Shown here in pieces: positions 12,803 through 22,000 of a DNA stretch of 64,000 nucleotides. Origin of the DNA: Schistocerca nitens (lineage: Eukaryota > Arthropoda > Insecta > Orthoptera > Acrididae); assembly GCF_023898315.1 (NCBI RefSeq), contig NC_064614.1, positions 1,057,542,432 to 1,057,606,431 of the forward strand, in the 5' to 3' direction. The translations under genes and the position numbers were made by a program. The notes beneath the pieces are model-generated. The model was not told the DNA's origin. It worked only from the letters and a program-made list of their open reading frames with translations, and ran no database searches. Positions within the stretch are counted from its first letter, which is position 1. Each line of letters begins with the position of its first letter.

Positions 12803-13310
12803 ACTTCCACCAACCCATTTTCCTTTTTAAAATCTTCAAATTACCTACCCAGTTGTGGGATCTAATATTCTACGTTCAGACCCACAGAATTCCAGTTTTA
12901 TTTTCCTGATGACGATATAGTTCTGGATATTCCCCGTCCGGGGGTCCGAATGGGGAACTATTTTACCTCCTGAATAATTTACCCAAGAGGATTCCATAAA
13001 GATTAAGGCATACAATAGAGGCGTACGCCCTCCAGTTAAATAGCGGCTGTAGTTTCCTGAAGCTTTGAGCCCTTCACATACCAACATAACAAGGGTATGT
13101 TACGAGGTCAGATCAATCAATCATTCAGACTGTTGCAATCACCAAAGTGACTGCTGCCGCTCTTCAGGGACCACTGCCTTGCCTACAGCCTCTAGAAATA
13201 CTCCTCTGCTGTGGTTGCACCTTCGGTACGGCTACGTGCATCGTTGCGACACGCAAGCTGTCTCACGTCGGCGAGATCCATGGTCTGTGGGGGAACATGC
13301 AGGAAGATCA
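12803..13310 (-). pseudogene. RTE-like retrotransposon A1, 5' leader and start of endonuclease
   Basis: On the minus strand this is the 5' part of the same family as A1/A2. Around 12830-12870 it carries the sequence preceding the endonuclease core, with TAGAATATTAGATCCCACAA corresponding to the GTGGAATGT(T/C)AGA block (WNVRS) at the start of the endonuclease in B1 (33077) and B2 (56777). The rest is leader DNA that I recognise as the 5' end of an abundant Schistocerca RTE-like family, including GGTTGCACCTTCGGTACGGC on the plus strand. Position and orientation fit the missing 5' end of the piece at 8600-9650. Confidence 0.75.
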
Positions 13311-13698
13311 TAAGCCAGGATGTGATTCATCGGGAAATGTAATTCATCCACGTTTGTTCTCGAATATTGCTCGTCAGCCTTTCCAGGACGGATTAATAGA
13401 AGAGACAGGGAAGACCAAGGAAGCGTGTCGCGTTTCGTCAGTAGATCGTTTAATTAGAGTAATGCATTAGCGATGAGAGGATGCTCAATAAACTCCTGTG
13501 ACGGACGTTACAAGACATGCGTTGTGTATCATGAAACAGTTTACTGTCAAAATTTCGAGAGTGTACGTTACATGTAGAGTCTACTAACGTATTATTTTCC
13601 ACCACAAACGTCTCGCAAAATGACCACGGAGAGAAAATCAGAAAATTTAGAGCTCAGACGGAAGGTTACCGATAGTCGTATCTCCCAAACACCGCTCC
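13311..13698. other. Unrecognised DNA upstream of A1
   Basis: Flank between the 5' end of A1 and the inverted-repeat element. No gene was seen. Confidence 0.4.
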
Positions 13699-13701
13699 TG
13701 A

Positions 13702-14660
13702 CAAGGGAACCTCCCCATCGCACCCCCCTCAGATTTTAAGTTGGCACAGTGGATAGGCCTTGAAAAACTGAACACAGATCAATCGAGAAAACAGGAAGAA
13801 GTTGTGTGGAACCGTGAAAAAAATTAGTAAAATATACAAACTGAGTAGTCCATGCCCAAGATAGGCAACATCAAGGCAAATGGGAGCTCAGGAGCGCCGT
13901 GGTCCCGTGGTTAGCGTGAGTAGCTACAGAACGAGAGGCCCTTGGTTCAAGTTTTCCCTCAACTGAAAATTTTACTTTCTTTATTTTCACAAAGTTATGA
14001 TCTGTCCGTTCGTTCATTGACGTCTCTGTTCACTGCAATAAGTTTAGTGTCTGTGTTTTGCGACCGCACCGCAAAACCGTGCGATTAGTAGACGAAAGGA
14101 CGTGCCTCTCCAATGGGAACCGCAAACATTTGATCGCAAGGTCATAGGTCAACCGATTCCTCCACGGGAAAACACGTCTGATATTTTCTATACGACACTG
14201 GTGACGGCATGTGCGTCACATGACAGGAATATGTTGTCGACCCACCTAACTTGTACACTTGGTGAATGGGTAAAAAGATTCTTCTACCTTGCCCGATTTA
14301 GGTTTTCTTGTGGATGTGATAATCACTCACAAAAAAGTGCTGAAAACATAAGAGTTTTGTCACATAAACTGAAAAAAAGAAATTAAACTTTTCACTTGAG
14401 GGAAGACTTGAACCAAGGACCTCTCGTTCCACAGCTGCTCACGCTAACCACGGGACCACTGCGCTCCTGAGCTCACATTCTCCTTCATGTTGCCTATCTT
14501 GCACATGGACTACTCAGTTTGTATATTTTTCTTATTTTTTCATAGTTCCACACAACTTCTTCCTGTTTTCTCGATCGATCTGTGTTCAGTTTTTCAAGGC
14601 CTATCCACTGTGCCAACGTATAACTAAATCTGAGGGGGGTGCGATGGGGAGGTTCCCTTG
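13702..14660 (+). mobile_element. Long-inverted-repeat (foldback) element with tRNA-like arms
   Basis: The ends are CAAGGGAACCTCCCCATCGC and its exact reverse complement, and the inverted arms run about 275 bp inward (to about 13975 and from about 14390) with few differences. Each arm contains a tRNA-like stretch (13891-13962 plus, 14396-14470 minus) with a box-A-like GTGGTTAGCGTGAG and a box-B-like GGTTCAAGT. A 3-bp TGA lies on both sides (13699-13701 and 14661-14663), possibly a target duplication. The unpaired centre is about 415 bp and contains a 94-codon frame. I recall near-identical copies being frequent in Schistocerca. The copying mechanism is unknown: long inverted repeats suggest a DNA element, the tRNA-like arms suggest pol III. 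Confidence 0.85.
14102..14386 (+). CDS. Uncharacterised 94-residue frame in the foldback centre
   Basis: The frame occupies nearly all of the single-copy centre of the foldback element. It starts with ATG at 14102 and ends at the beginning of the right arm. The product would be small and basic, with a cysteine pair near its end (FSCGCDNH) and no motif I recognise. There is no sign of a transposase triad. It may be a chance frame; it is listed because it fills the centre of an otherwise non-coding repeat. Confidence 0.25.
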   Translation: MPLQWEPQTFDRKVIGQPIPPRENTSDIFYTTLVTACASHDRNMLSTHLTCTLGEWVKRFFYLARFRFSCGCDNHSQKSAENIRVLSHKLKKRN

Positions 14661-14798
14661 TGAGTAGAATAGGGAATGGGGAAATTATATTGGTACCATA
14701 AACACCCTCCATCGCATAGTGTGTGGCGACTTGCGGAGTATAGACGAAAAGTCTCAATGGCCCTACCAACTCCTTTTAAACAGTTTATCCGCCTCTCC

Positions 14799-15265
14799 AG
14801 CCGCCCGTATAGCCGAGCGCGTTAACGCACCATTTCTGGGATTCGAGGAGGCGAGCCTGCCCCAAATTGATTGCGCCTCACAGATTAATGACGAGGCCTG
14901 GCGAGCTGAGCAGCCTGGATGTGGCTTTTGCATGGTTTCCCACACCCCACTAGGAGAATATCGGGCTGGTTCCCACGTCCCGCCCAGTCCGGAACCGCGC
15001 TGCTGCTACGGTCGCAGGTAAGAATCCTGCCTCGGGGATGGACGTGGGTGATGTCCTTAGGTTTAAGTAATTCTAAGTCTAGGGGACTGATGACCTCAGA
15101 TGTTGAGTCCCATAGTGCTCAGAGCCATTTGAACCATTTTGAGCCCACGTCCGGCCTCAGATACATGGTGAGCAAATGTTTGGAAAACGTTCTTGCACTT
15201 GTAAATGCGATTTACTCTGGACACAGTCGTAACGTCAAGGACACCAGTAACAGTGCTTCAGCCCA
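14799..15265 (+). mobile_element. tRNA-derived SINE (AGCCGAGCGCGTTAACGC head), interrupted
   Basis: The head GCCGCCCGTATAGCCGAGCG and GTTAACGCACC resembles a tRNA box A. The body includes CAGCCTGGATGTGG and CCCACTAGGAGAATA, which I recognise as another frequent Schistocerca SINE. At 14981-15143 another SINE interrupts it, and the outer body resumes with GGCCTCAGATACATGG. The 3' limit is approximate. Confidence 0.8.
14981..15143 (+). mobile_element. SINE nested in another SINE
   Basis: A copy of the family ending CCCATAGTGCTCAGAGCCA. Its head is shortened but keeps GGTCGCAGGTAAGAATCCTG (box-B region; the usual form is GGTTCGAATCC). CCCACGTCC is duplicated at 14972-14980 and 15144-15152, so this unit inserted into the older SINE. 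Confidence 0.88.
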
Positions 15266-15269
15266 CATA

Positions 15270-15855
15270 AGAACGCTGAAACTGCAGACAACGGGAACAA
15301 GCTAATAAGAAGAAGAATCCGCTGTTTCCATAATTACCAAATAATAATCTCCTAATAATTACACACTATATTACTCTTTATTAAAAATAAAAGTGATCTT
15401 ACACGGTATACTTGCATGTAAACAAAAAGAATTTAATCACACCCTAATGTCATCAAATTCTTCTAACTCTCTGCTCTGTATGTCTTTAATTTGCAACAGA
15501 TCACAAATAGCCTTCATTTTCTATTCAAAGATACATGAAAATCAAATCTGCCTCACTGAACTCCATCAGTATAATGTATTTAATTTCAGTATGAACATCC
15601 TCAAAGTGTAATCGACTTATCGTTAGTAATACTTTAATAACATAGTAATATAATAAATATTGCAATTAAATGAAAGGATTTGTTCTTAAAGAAAATTAAA
15701 AAGATTTCAGAAACCATCAGAAAGAAAAGTTCTGTAAAAATAATCCAAGATTGTAGTAAAAAATACCGATAAAATATTGACTGAAAGAAACTATAGTTTA
15801 CAGTAATCATAAGGACAAATTCTACCCCCTGCAAGGGTCAACCTAAATCTAGGAA

Positions 15856-15891
<36 letters not shown>

Positions 15892-17582
15892 AGTGTGTGT
15901 GTGTGTGTGTGTGTGTAAAGAAGTAAAAAATTAGCTATATGATCTGACTCGTAAATAAGCAAATGTAGTCACATGGCACGCACTTTCACAAATTCAGCCA
16001 ACAGAAGAAAAGAACGCCTGCATATATGAGATCTGTAAGTAGAACATGACTGATTAGATTTGTGTACGCAGTCGACTATTTTGAAAATGTGTTAGCTTTC
16101 CATTGGCAGTGGCCAGCTATGCTACGGTTCAATCGCAACAGTTTTGTGCACATGAATTTAGAATACAGAAGATAATTAGTTATCGGTGTGTGTACTTGTG
16201 ACCCCATTCTTTTCGAACAGAACGTACCATTAAATGAGTGAGGCGACAAAACACACTGTCTCATTGCAGCAGCTACCAGCCCTGGGTACGACGACCTGCC
16301 GTTTTTTTGTCACCACCTGTAATCTAATTAGCATGTAGAGATATTCGAATTATTGTAATTTATAATTCTCAGTGCCACCTCCGTATCTGAGTAACGGATT
16401 CATCAGACTGAATATGACTCGCATGCTTGATCTTCGTAGCGTGACAAGATGGTGATCTACCAATGTGGCAGATTCAGACAGCACAAAAGAATCATATGAT
16501 GCTGACAAATTAATTCATAAGATGTGACTATAACAAGTAATGTGTTGACTTTAAAGACAACAGATAAACTTTACAAACGACATAGGAATAGTACAACCTG
16601 CTTTCAACTTTACAAACCAAGACAACATTCTCTGAAATATGTAATCCTGGTCCCTTCAAAGAAAATCTGAATTTACACTCCATGAAAAGTAAACGCTGAT
16701 GTAAGTGTAATTGCTCGAAAATGAACAAGCTATCAGTGATGCAATAACTGGCTTCCAGGCATTTAATGATAGCAGCCCTTGGGGGCCTATTGCAATGTGT
16801 GGAACATCCAGTCAGCCATGCAACTATGCGCAGAGTAATGCAGACAAGCATCCTCAAACTAATCTCGGCATGTACAGTTAATACCCATCACAGGAAAATA
16901 AACTGAATTGGTCTCACCCAATCCTTATGCACTGCAGTGTTTGCTGAATGGCGTGGACCGCGGCCAGACAACAATGGCTTCTTTCTCAACACCAGAAACC
17001 CAGCATAAAGTGCCTCTTCGTCTATATCAACCAACCCCCGACAAGAAATGACCACGAGTAATGGTGAACTACTTTCAAACAAACGAGTCCAAATGTTCCG
17101 CAACCATGAACGAATACTATTTATTGGTAGAAAGTAAAACTGATTCTCCGAAGACTAAAGTTTGTCGCAGTGACCCCACAGGGCTGGTTAGAGCAAGATC
17201 TAGTAGATTACAGCAAATATAGTATGGTGTTACACAATAAAGCTAAATTTACTGCGAAGCAATTAAGGCACTGACGAACCTATCAGTTGTTATTTCAAGG
17301 AAGCGTTTAACAAGTAATTGAAGGATATCGTTCAGTTGTAGAAGCGAAGGATATCGTTCAGCTGTAGAAGCGCTTTTAATGGGGTATAGCGCTGTCGTTA
17401 GGAACGTAAATCCCCCATGTAAGGGGGTCGCTCGTAAGCCGACCGTCAGCTGCTCAAAATATAACGTTGTTTTTCCGTCGTTTAGCTGCAGGCATTATTA
17501 CAGGCTTTCTGAAAATCGCTCTGTGTCGCTGCAAGGAGCCTTTAAGCCGTTGCAGGATACAGAGTTTCTCTACCTCCCGAAT
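15270..17582. other. Unrecognised DNA, no gene supported
   Basis: AT-rich DNA with short overlapping frames and no recognised motif. A minus-strand frame at 16528-16857 (109 residues) has no family resemblance. AAGGATATCGTTCAG is directly repeated near 17321 and 17347. Confidence 0.45.
15858..15916. repeat. Interrupted (GT)n microsatellite
   Basis: Two GT runs separated by a short ATGA interruption. Confidence 0.97.
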
Positions 17583-17584
17583 TA

Positions 17585-18247
17585 CGAGGGCTATTCCGAA
17601 AGTAAGGTCCGATCGGTCACGAAATGGAAACGACTATGAAAATCCGATAAAGCTTTGCACAGATGTGTTGGGTAGTGTCTCTAGTATAACCCCAATTAGC
17701 ATCACGTCGCTCTTCTCATTTCTGAGCTCGCAGTGAGTGCGTAAAGATGTCTAGAAAATAGTGTCTGCCGCCAAGTACGGGGGCCTGGTGAGAAATTTCC
17801 CCTGAAGCTATGCAGCTAACATTACATAACTGTCGTGCTGTTTCGTCTTCAAGACAATTCTCAGCCGCATTCTGCAGGGGCAATGAAGATGCTCCTGCAT
17901 CGTTTTCAAATGGAAATGTGAGATTACCCACAATACAGCCCGTAATTGTCTCCCTCTGAGTTTCAGCTCAGGTCACATGAACCGCTGGTTATGAAGACAA
18001 CATTTCGGCACAAGACAACGAGCCGTAGGCCAGCGTAGAGAATTGGCGGAGAGCACTGGCGGCTGCCTTCTATAGCGAGGGTATGGGAAAGTTGGTACAA
18101 CGCTACGATACACGTCTAAGTCGGGTCGGCGACTATGGAGATAAGTAGCTGCAAGGTGTATCTAACTGTTGCAAATAAAACATTTTTGATTTTTACCGTG
18201 GTTTCCATTTCGCGACCTATCGGACCTTACTTTCGGAATAGCCCTCG
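17585..18247 (+). mobile_element. Short mariner derivative, copy 1
   Basis: Inverted termini starting CGAGGGCTATTCCGAAAGTA pair over more than 40 bp with CGAGGGCTATTCCGAAAGTA in reverse at the right end. TA flanks both sides (17583-17584 and 18248-18249), as expected for mariner elements. The element is 663 bp, about half of an autonomous mariner. The right part encodes the end of a transposase on the plus strand (18044-18148: AFYSEGMGKLVQRYD then LSRVGDYGDK then stop), the usual C-terminus of mariner transposases. The catalytic core is absent. Copy 2, inverted and almost equal in length (34798-35456), shows that this shortened form was itself mobilised. Confidence 0.9.
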
Positions 18248-18499
18248 TATTTTCTGAGGACCAATGGCATACAAAAAGCTATTGCATGAAGTTTCGTGAA
18301 ATTTACTAAGTGAACAGTGTATCCGAACATGTTCACACTCAATTTGTCCTCACGTGAGATGTCACTAGCGAAATGCATGATCGGGTGGAACAGGGAAAGA
18401 TTAATGTGCAGCTGGCAGTATTTTAAGATACTTCGATTTCATGAGCCCCATTGCATGGTCCTTTGGTATTGTCATAAATTGTTAGTACCTACGCAAAAG

Positions 18500-19022
18500 A
18501 TTCCGGAGGATGATCTGCATTTCACAATTGAGTGCCCGGTAGAAGGTTTATCGAAACACCTTCAACCTACTCCTCCAACATTCCACTCTCGAACAGCGCG
18601 CGAGAAAAGGCAACTTTTAAATCCTTCCGTGCGAGCACTGATTTCTCTTATGTTATTAAAATGATTATTTCTCCAAATGTAGGTACGCGCAACAAAATAT
18701 TTTCACACTCTAGGATGAAAGTTGCTGACTGAAATTTCATGAGAACATTCTACCACAGCGAAAAATGCCTTTGCTTTAATCACTGCTATCGCAGTTCGTG
18801 TAACATATCCGTGGCACTCTCTCCCCTATTTCGCGAGAATACAAAACGAACTGCCCTTCTTTGATATTTTTCGGTGTCCTCCGTTAATTGTACCTGATGC
18901 GGATTCCTCACCGCACAGCAGTACTCCAGAATAGGACTAACAAATGTAGTGCAAGCTGTCTCTTTAGTAGATTTGTTATATTTTTTAAGTGTTCTGCCAA
19001 AAATCGCATTCCTTGTTTTGCT
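18500..19022 (-). pseudogene. Non-LTR retrotransposon D, 3' piece
   Basis: Read on the minus strand, this matches from memory the 3' half of a jockey/CR1-like LINE abundant in Schistocerca. Recognisable blocks on the plus strand include CACTCTCTCCCCTATTTCGC near 18814, TCACCGCACAGCAGTACTCC near 18907 and GTGCAAGCTGTCTCTTTAGT near 18949. No open frame survives. Similarity ends at a C-run (19024-19036). The next segment of the same element appears at 21587-22000 in the same orientation. Confidence 0.7.
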
Positions 19023-19697
19023 TCCCCCCCCCCCCTGAAACGGAACTTGTTGTACCGTTTCGTATTTTTCTCAATAAATTTCCGGTACAAGAGAATTAAT
19101 AGCGAGAGTGTTTTACTCTGCAGAAATAAATCAGTTGGTAACAAGCAGGAGAGGACTGGACCAAACGGCGTTTGTTTATTTATTTATTTATTCTGTTTCG
19201 TATATGCCACGTTTCCCTGCGTACTTTCCCTTGTGCGACCTGGGCTGTATGAATGAGAAATTATGTGGAGGAGAAGAAAGCTTTATGCAGATGGTGTAGC
19301 ACTGTGTGAGTAGAGTGGTTCTGTGGTAGCGTAGTACGAACCCATAAAAGCGAACAAGTTTTGCAAAGAAAGTGTGCAAGTCAGGTCAGAGAGGCCGCGA
19401 AGGCACGAATATGGGCTCTGTCAGGTTGGCGAACCGTCCCTTCCACGCCTGCTTTAGAACATGCAACGGGTAGGCGATGTGGCCAACAGGACACTGGTTC
19501 CTGGATAGTGGTGCTGTGCAGGCGTTGAAGACTTATCTCTCGATTTTATGGCAATATTATCAAAGGTATTAGAACGTTTCAAATCTGTTCGTTACCAAGG
19601 TCCAGATGTTGAAATCATGTGTGAGATTACCATGAAACACCCATAAGGGAGTTTATATACGTAATTTGATTAAATTTCAGTAAGAACTTTGCTTTAG
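19023..19697. other. DNA separating the two D pieces, no gene seen
   Basis: Starts with a C-run and contains a TTTATTTATTTATT run near 19171. A 122-residue frame over 18888-19256 straddles the retroelement boundary and is a chance frame. Confidence 0.4.
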
Positions 19698-19708
19698 TGC
19701 CTTGGTCA

Positions 19709-19905
19709 AATGGTTCAAATGGCTCTGAGCACTATGGGACTTAACATCTGAGGTCAACAGTCCCCTAGAACTAGAATTACTGAAATCTGACTAACCTAAG
19801 GACATCACACACATCCATGTCCGAGGCAGGATTCGAACCTGCGACCGTTGCCGTCGCGTGGTTTCAGACTGAAGCGCCTAGAACCGCTCGGCCACAAAGG
19901 CAATC
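19709..19905 (-). mobile_element. tRNA-derived SINE, complete with target duplication
   Basis: Same family as 11885-12074 but on the minus strand. It starts on the plus strand with the reversed 3' end (TGGCTCTGAGCACTATGGGA) and ends with the reversed tRNA head, including GGATTCGAACC at 19829-19839 (box B in reverse) and AACCGCTCGGCCAC. TGCCTTGGTCA is duplicated at 19698-19708 and 19906-19916. Confidence 0.94.
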
Positions 19906-20047
19906 TGCCTTGGTCAGGCACGCACCATGGGCCTTAAGCCCACGGTCGTATTATTCCTCTGAGCGTAACAGAAGTTAGCTCATTTACTGTATTTTAATGT
20001 GATGTTTCTTTCACAATGATATTTTGGGGGATTGTTTCTAAATTTGT

Positions 20048-20165
20048 TCAAAAAATGTTTAAATGTGTGTGAAATCTCATGGGACTTAACTGCTAAGGTC
20101 ATCAGTCCCTAAGCTTACACACTACTTAACCTAAATTATCCTAATGACAAACACACACACCCATG
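20048..20165 (-). mobile_element. SINE fragment (second body type)
   Basis: The plus-strand text GGGACTTAACTGCTAAGGTC, then ATCAGTCCCTAAGCTTACAC, matches in reverse the 3' body of a related SINE. It stops at CACACACACCCATGCC before the tRNA head, so it is 5' truncated. Confidence 0.75.
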
Positions 20166-21586
20166 CCACCGCCTCATTAGTAAACTGCAGTTTCGTTCCA
20201 AAAATGTACAGTAGCTTCACTACAGCTTCGTATAGCTCAATTCCGAAATAGTAAATTTGAGCAGCGAATAAGAACTCGGAATCATGAAATGTGTGCGTAT
20301 TCACTTTGACGCGAAACTGTGTCAACGGTCGTTCATAGAAAGGGGGAGGGGGGGGGGGCACATCAGTAGATACAAGGTACGACTAAATAATTATACGGTA
20401 GTGCGTGAGTGTAAGATAGGGAAGAAATAATCTTGTGTGTTAGACTATTTGCGTTTCTGTTGGCTACCCCAACTTGGCCACGTGTTTGAACGAGTTAGGT
20501 GATAATTAGTAAATTTTTTTGTGCCCCCCACATAACTATTTGATTTGCTTATAATGAAGTGCGTTACATAAAACATAAGGGTTAAATTCTTGTATCCACG
20601 AAAATTTCAGATTTTAATGCCGATTGATGGGATGGATATTGCAAAATTTTCCCGCCATATGATAGTAAATGTTCTTGCGCCCCAGCTCAGTAACGTGGTG
20701 TTGTTTCGGAACGCAGGGTTAAACCAAAATTGGCAGTCATAGTCAAGTGAACCACTTGCTACCCCTCTTCAGCCCACGTTTTAATGAAATTTGGCAGATA
20801 CTCTTCAGCCCTGACCGAGTTCACTGGTAGTGTCTTTTGCTGATCTTGTTCTGCGTGACGTATAGTAATTAAATGTAATATCAATAGAAGGCATAGGTTT
20901 AGGTATAATTGTGTGCCTGCATAAAATTCTCCTCTCTCCCCTGCCATAATTACGTGGTGAAAATAAATCCTGTTGAGTAGAGAGACCATTTGTCATGATG
21001 TATAATATGAGAGCCCCTGCTGTTGCATAAGAATGGGCAGTAACTATTCCAATAGCTACAAGGCTAATTGTTCAAATGCAATAGGTAGTTATAAATATCA
21101 ATTAATCTAGATCCTCTACTGATTATTTCCTCCATTTATGATTAACAACTTAAAGAATAGGTGAAACCTAAAGTATCCAAACCTCCCTAGAAAATGGAAA
21201 ATAGAATTGATAAAATATCCCTTAGAGATGACAGGGAAATCCCCACAAATTAGTTCCTAACTCAGCCGCATGCTGGGTCAACAAAAAAATAATTAAAAGC
21301 TCTGGTCTCCCTATTAAGTCCCGGAAAGGTGCCTTCTGTCATGGTTATAAAGATTGCTTCATCCGTTGTCTTCAAATTTTTACCGGTAGATTAAACGCAC
21401 CCGCTAAAAATTATTAATACCCCAGCAGTAACTCGCAGGGACCTGTAATTTCGCTGAGCACACGGGTTTTGTAAACCAGTACTACAGAGGGTAACTTGCA
21501 GAAGGAGCAGGACGCGATAAGCGACTGTAAACATCCTACCCTGTCAAATTTTATCAGTACCATCAGTAGGTTGGCTACGTTGCATT
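20166..21586. other. DNA between D pieces, no gene seen
   Basis: Contains a G-run at 20341-20358 and several short frames without motifs. It seems to be part of the DNA that split element D. Confidence 0.4.
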
Positions 21587-22000
21587 ATAAAGATATCTTG
21601 TCTAAATCATTTTGTAATTCGTTTTGATCATGAGATAACTTTACAAGACGGTAAATAACAGCACCATGTGCAACAGGCTAGCAGGGCTGCTCAAATTGTC
21701 TCCTAAATCGTTATTGAAGATCAGGAAAAGCAGAGGGCCTATAACACTTCCCTGGGATCGCTCGATATTACTTCTGTGCTACTCGATATCTTTCGCTCAG
21801 TTACTACTAACTGTGATCCACCCGACAGGAAATTACAAATTCAGTCACATAACTGAGATGATACTCCGCAGTCATGCAGACTGATTAGAAGACGCTTGTG
21901 GGGAACGGTATCAAAAGCGTTCTGAAACTCTAAAAACATCCCCTGTCGATGGGACACATTACTTTGTGAGAACAAAGAGCTAGACGTGTTTCACATGATA
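21587..22000 (-). pseudogene. Non-LTR retrotransposon D, reverse transcriptase piece
   Basis: On the minus strand the sequence translates around 21880-21950 as FLEFQNAFDTVPHKRLL, the LINE reverse transcriptase motif A region (usually FxDLSKAFDxVxHxxLL). The aspartate preceding the LxxAF part appears as glutamate, so the first catalytic residue is changed. Downstream, a LSGGSQLVV-like stretch corresponds to the next RT block. The rest is frame-shifted. Orientation and order agree with the piece at 18500-19022 belonging to the same insertion. Confidence 0.78.

Noticed and set aside
13065-13470. Plus-strand frames of 82 and 107 codons
   Set aside because: They are antisense to the 5' leader of retroelement A1, which explains the sequence better.
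10421-15916. CRISPR-like arrays
   Set aside because: The direct repeats are dinucleotide microsatellites and SINEs; no regular repeat-spacer pattern occurs, and the DNA is eukaryotic in character.
18888-19256. A 122-codon plus frame
   Set aside because: It crosses the border of retroelement D and a C-run, and has no motif.
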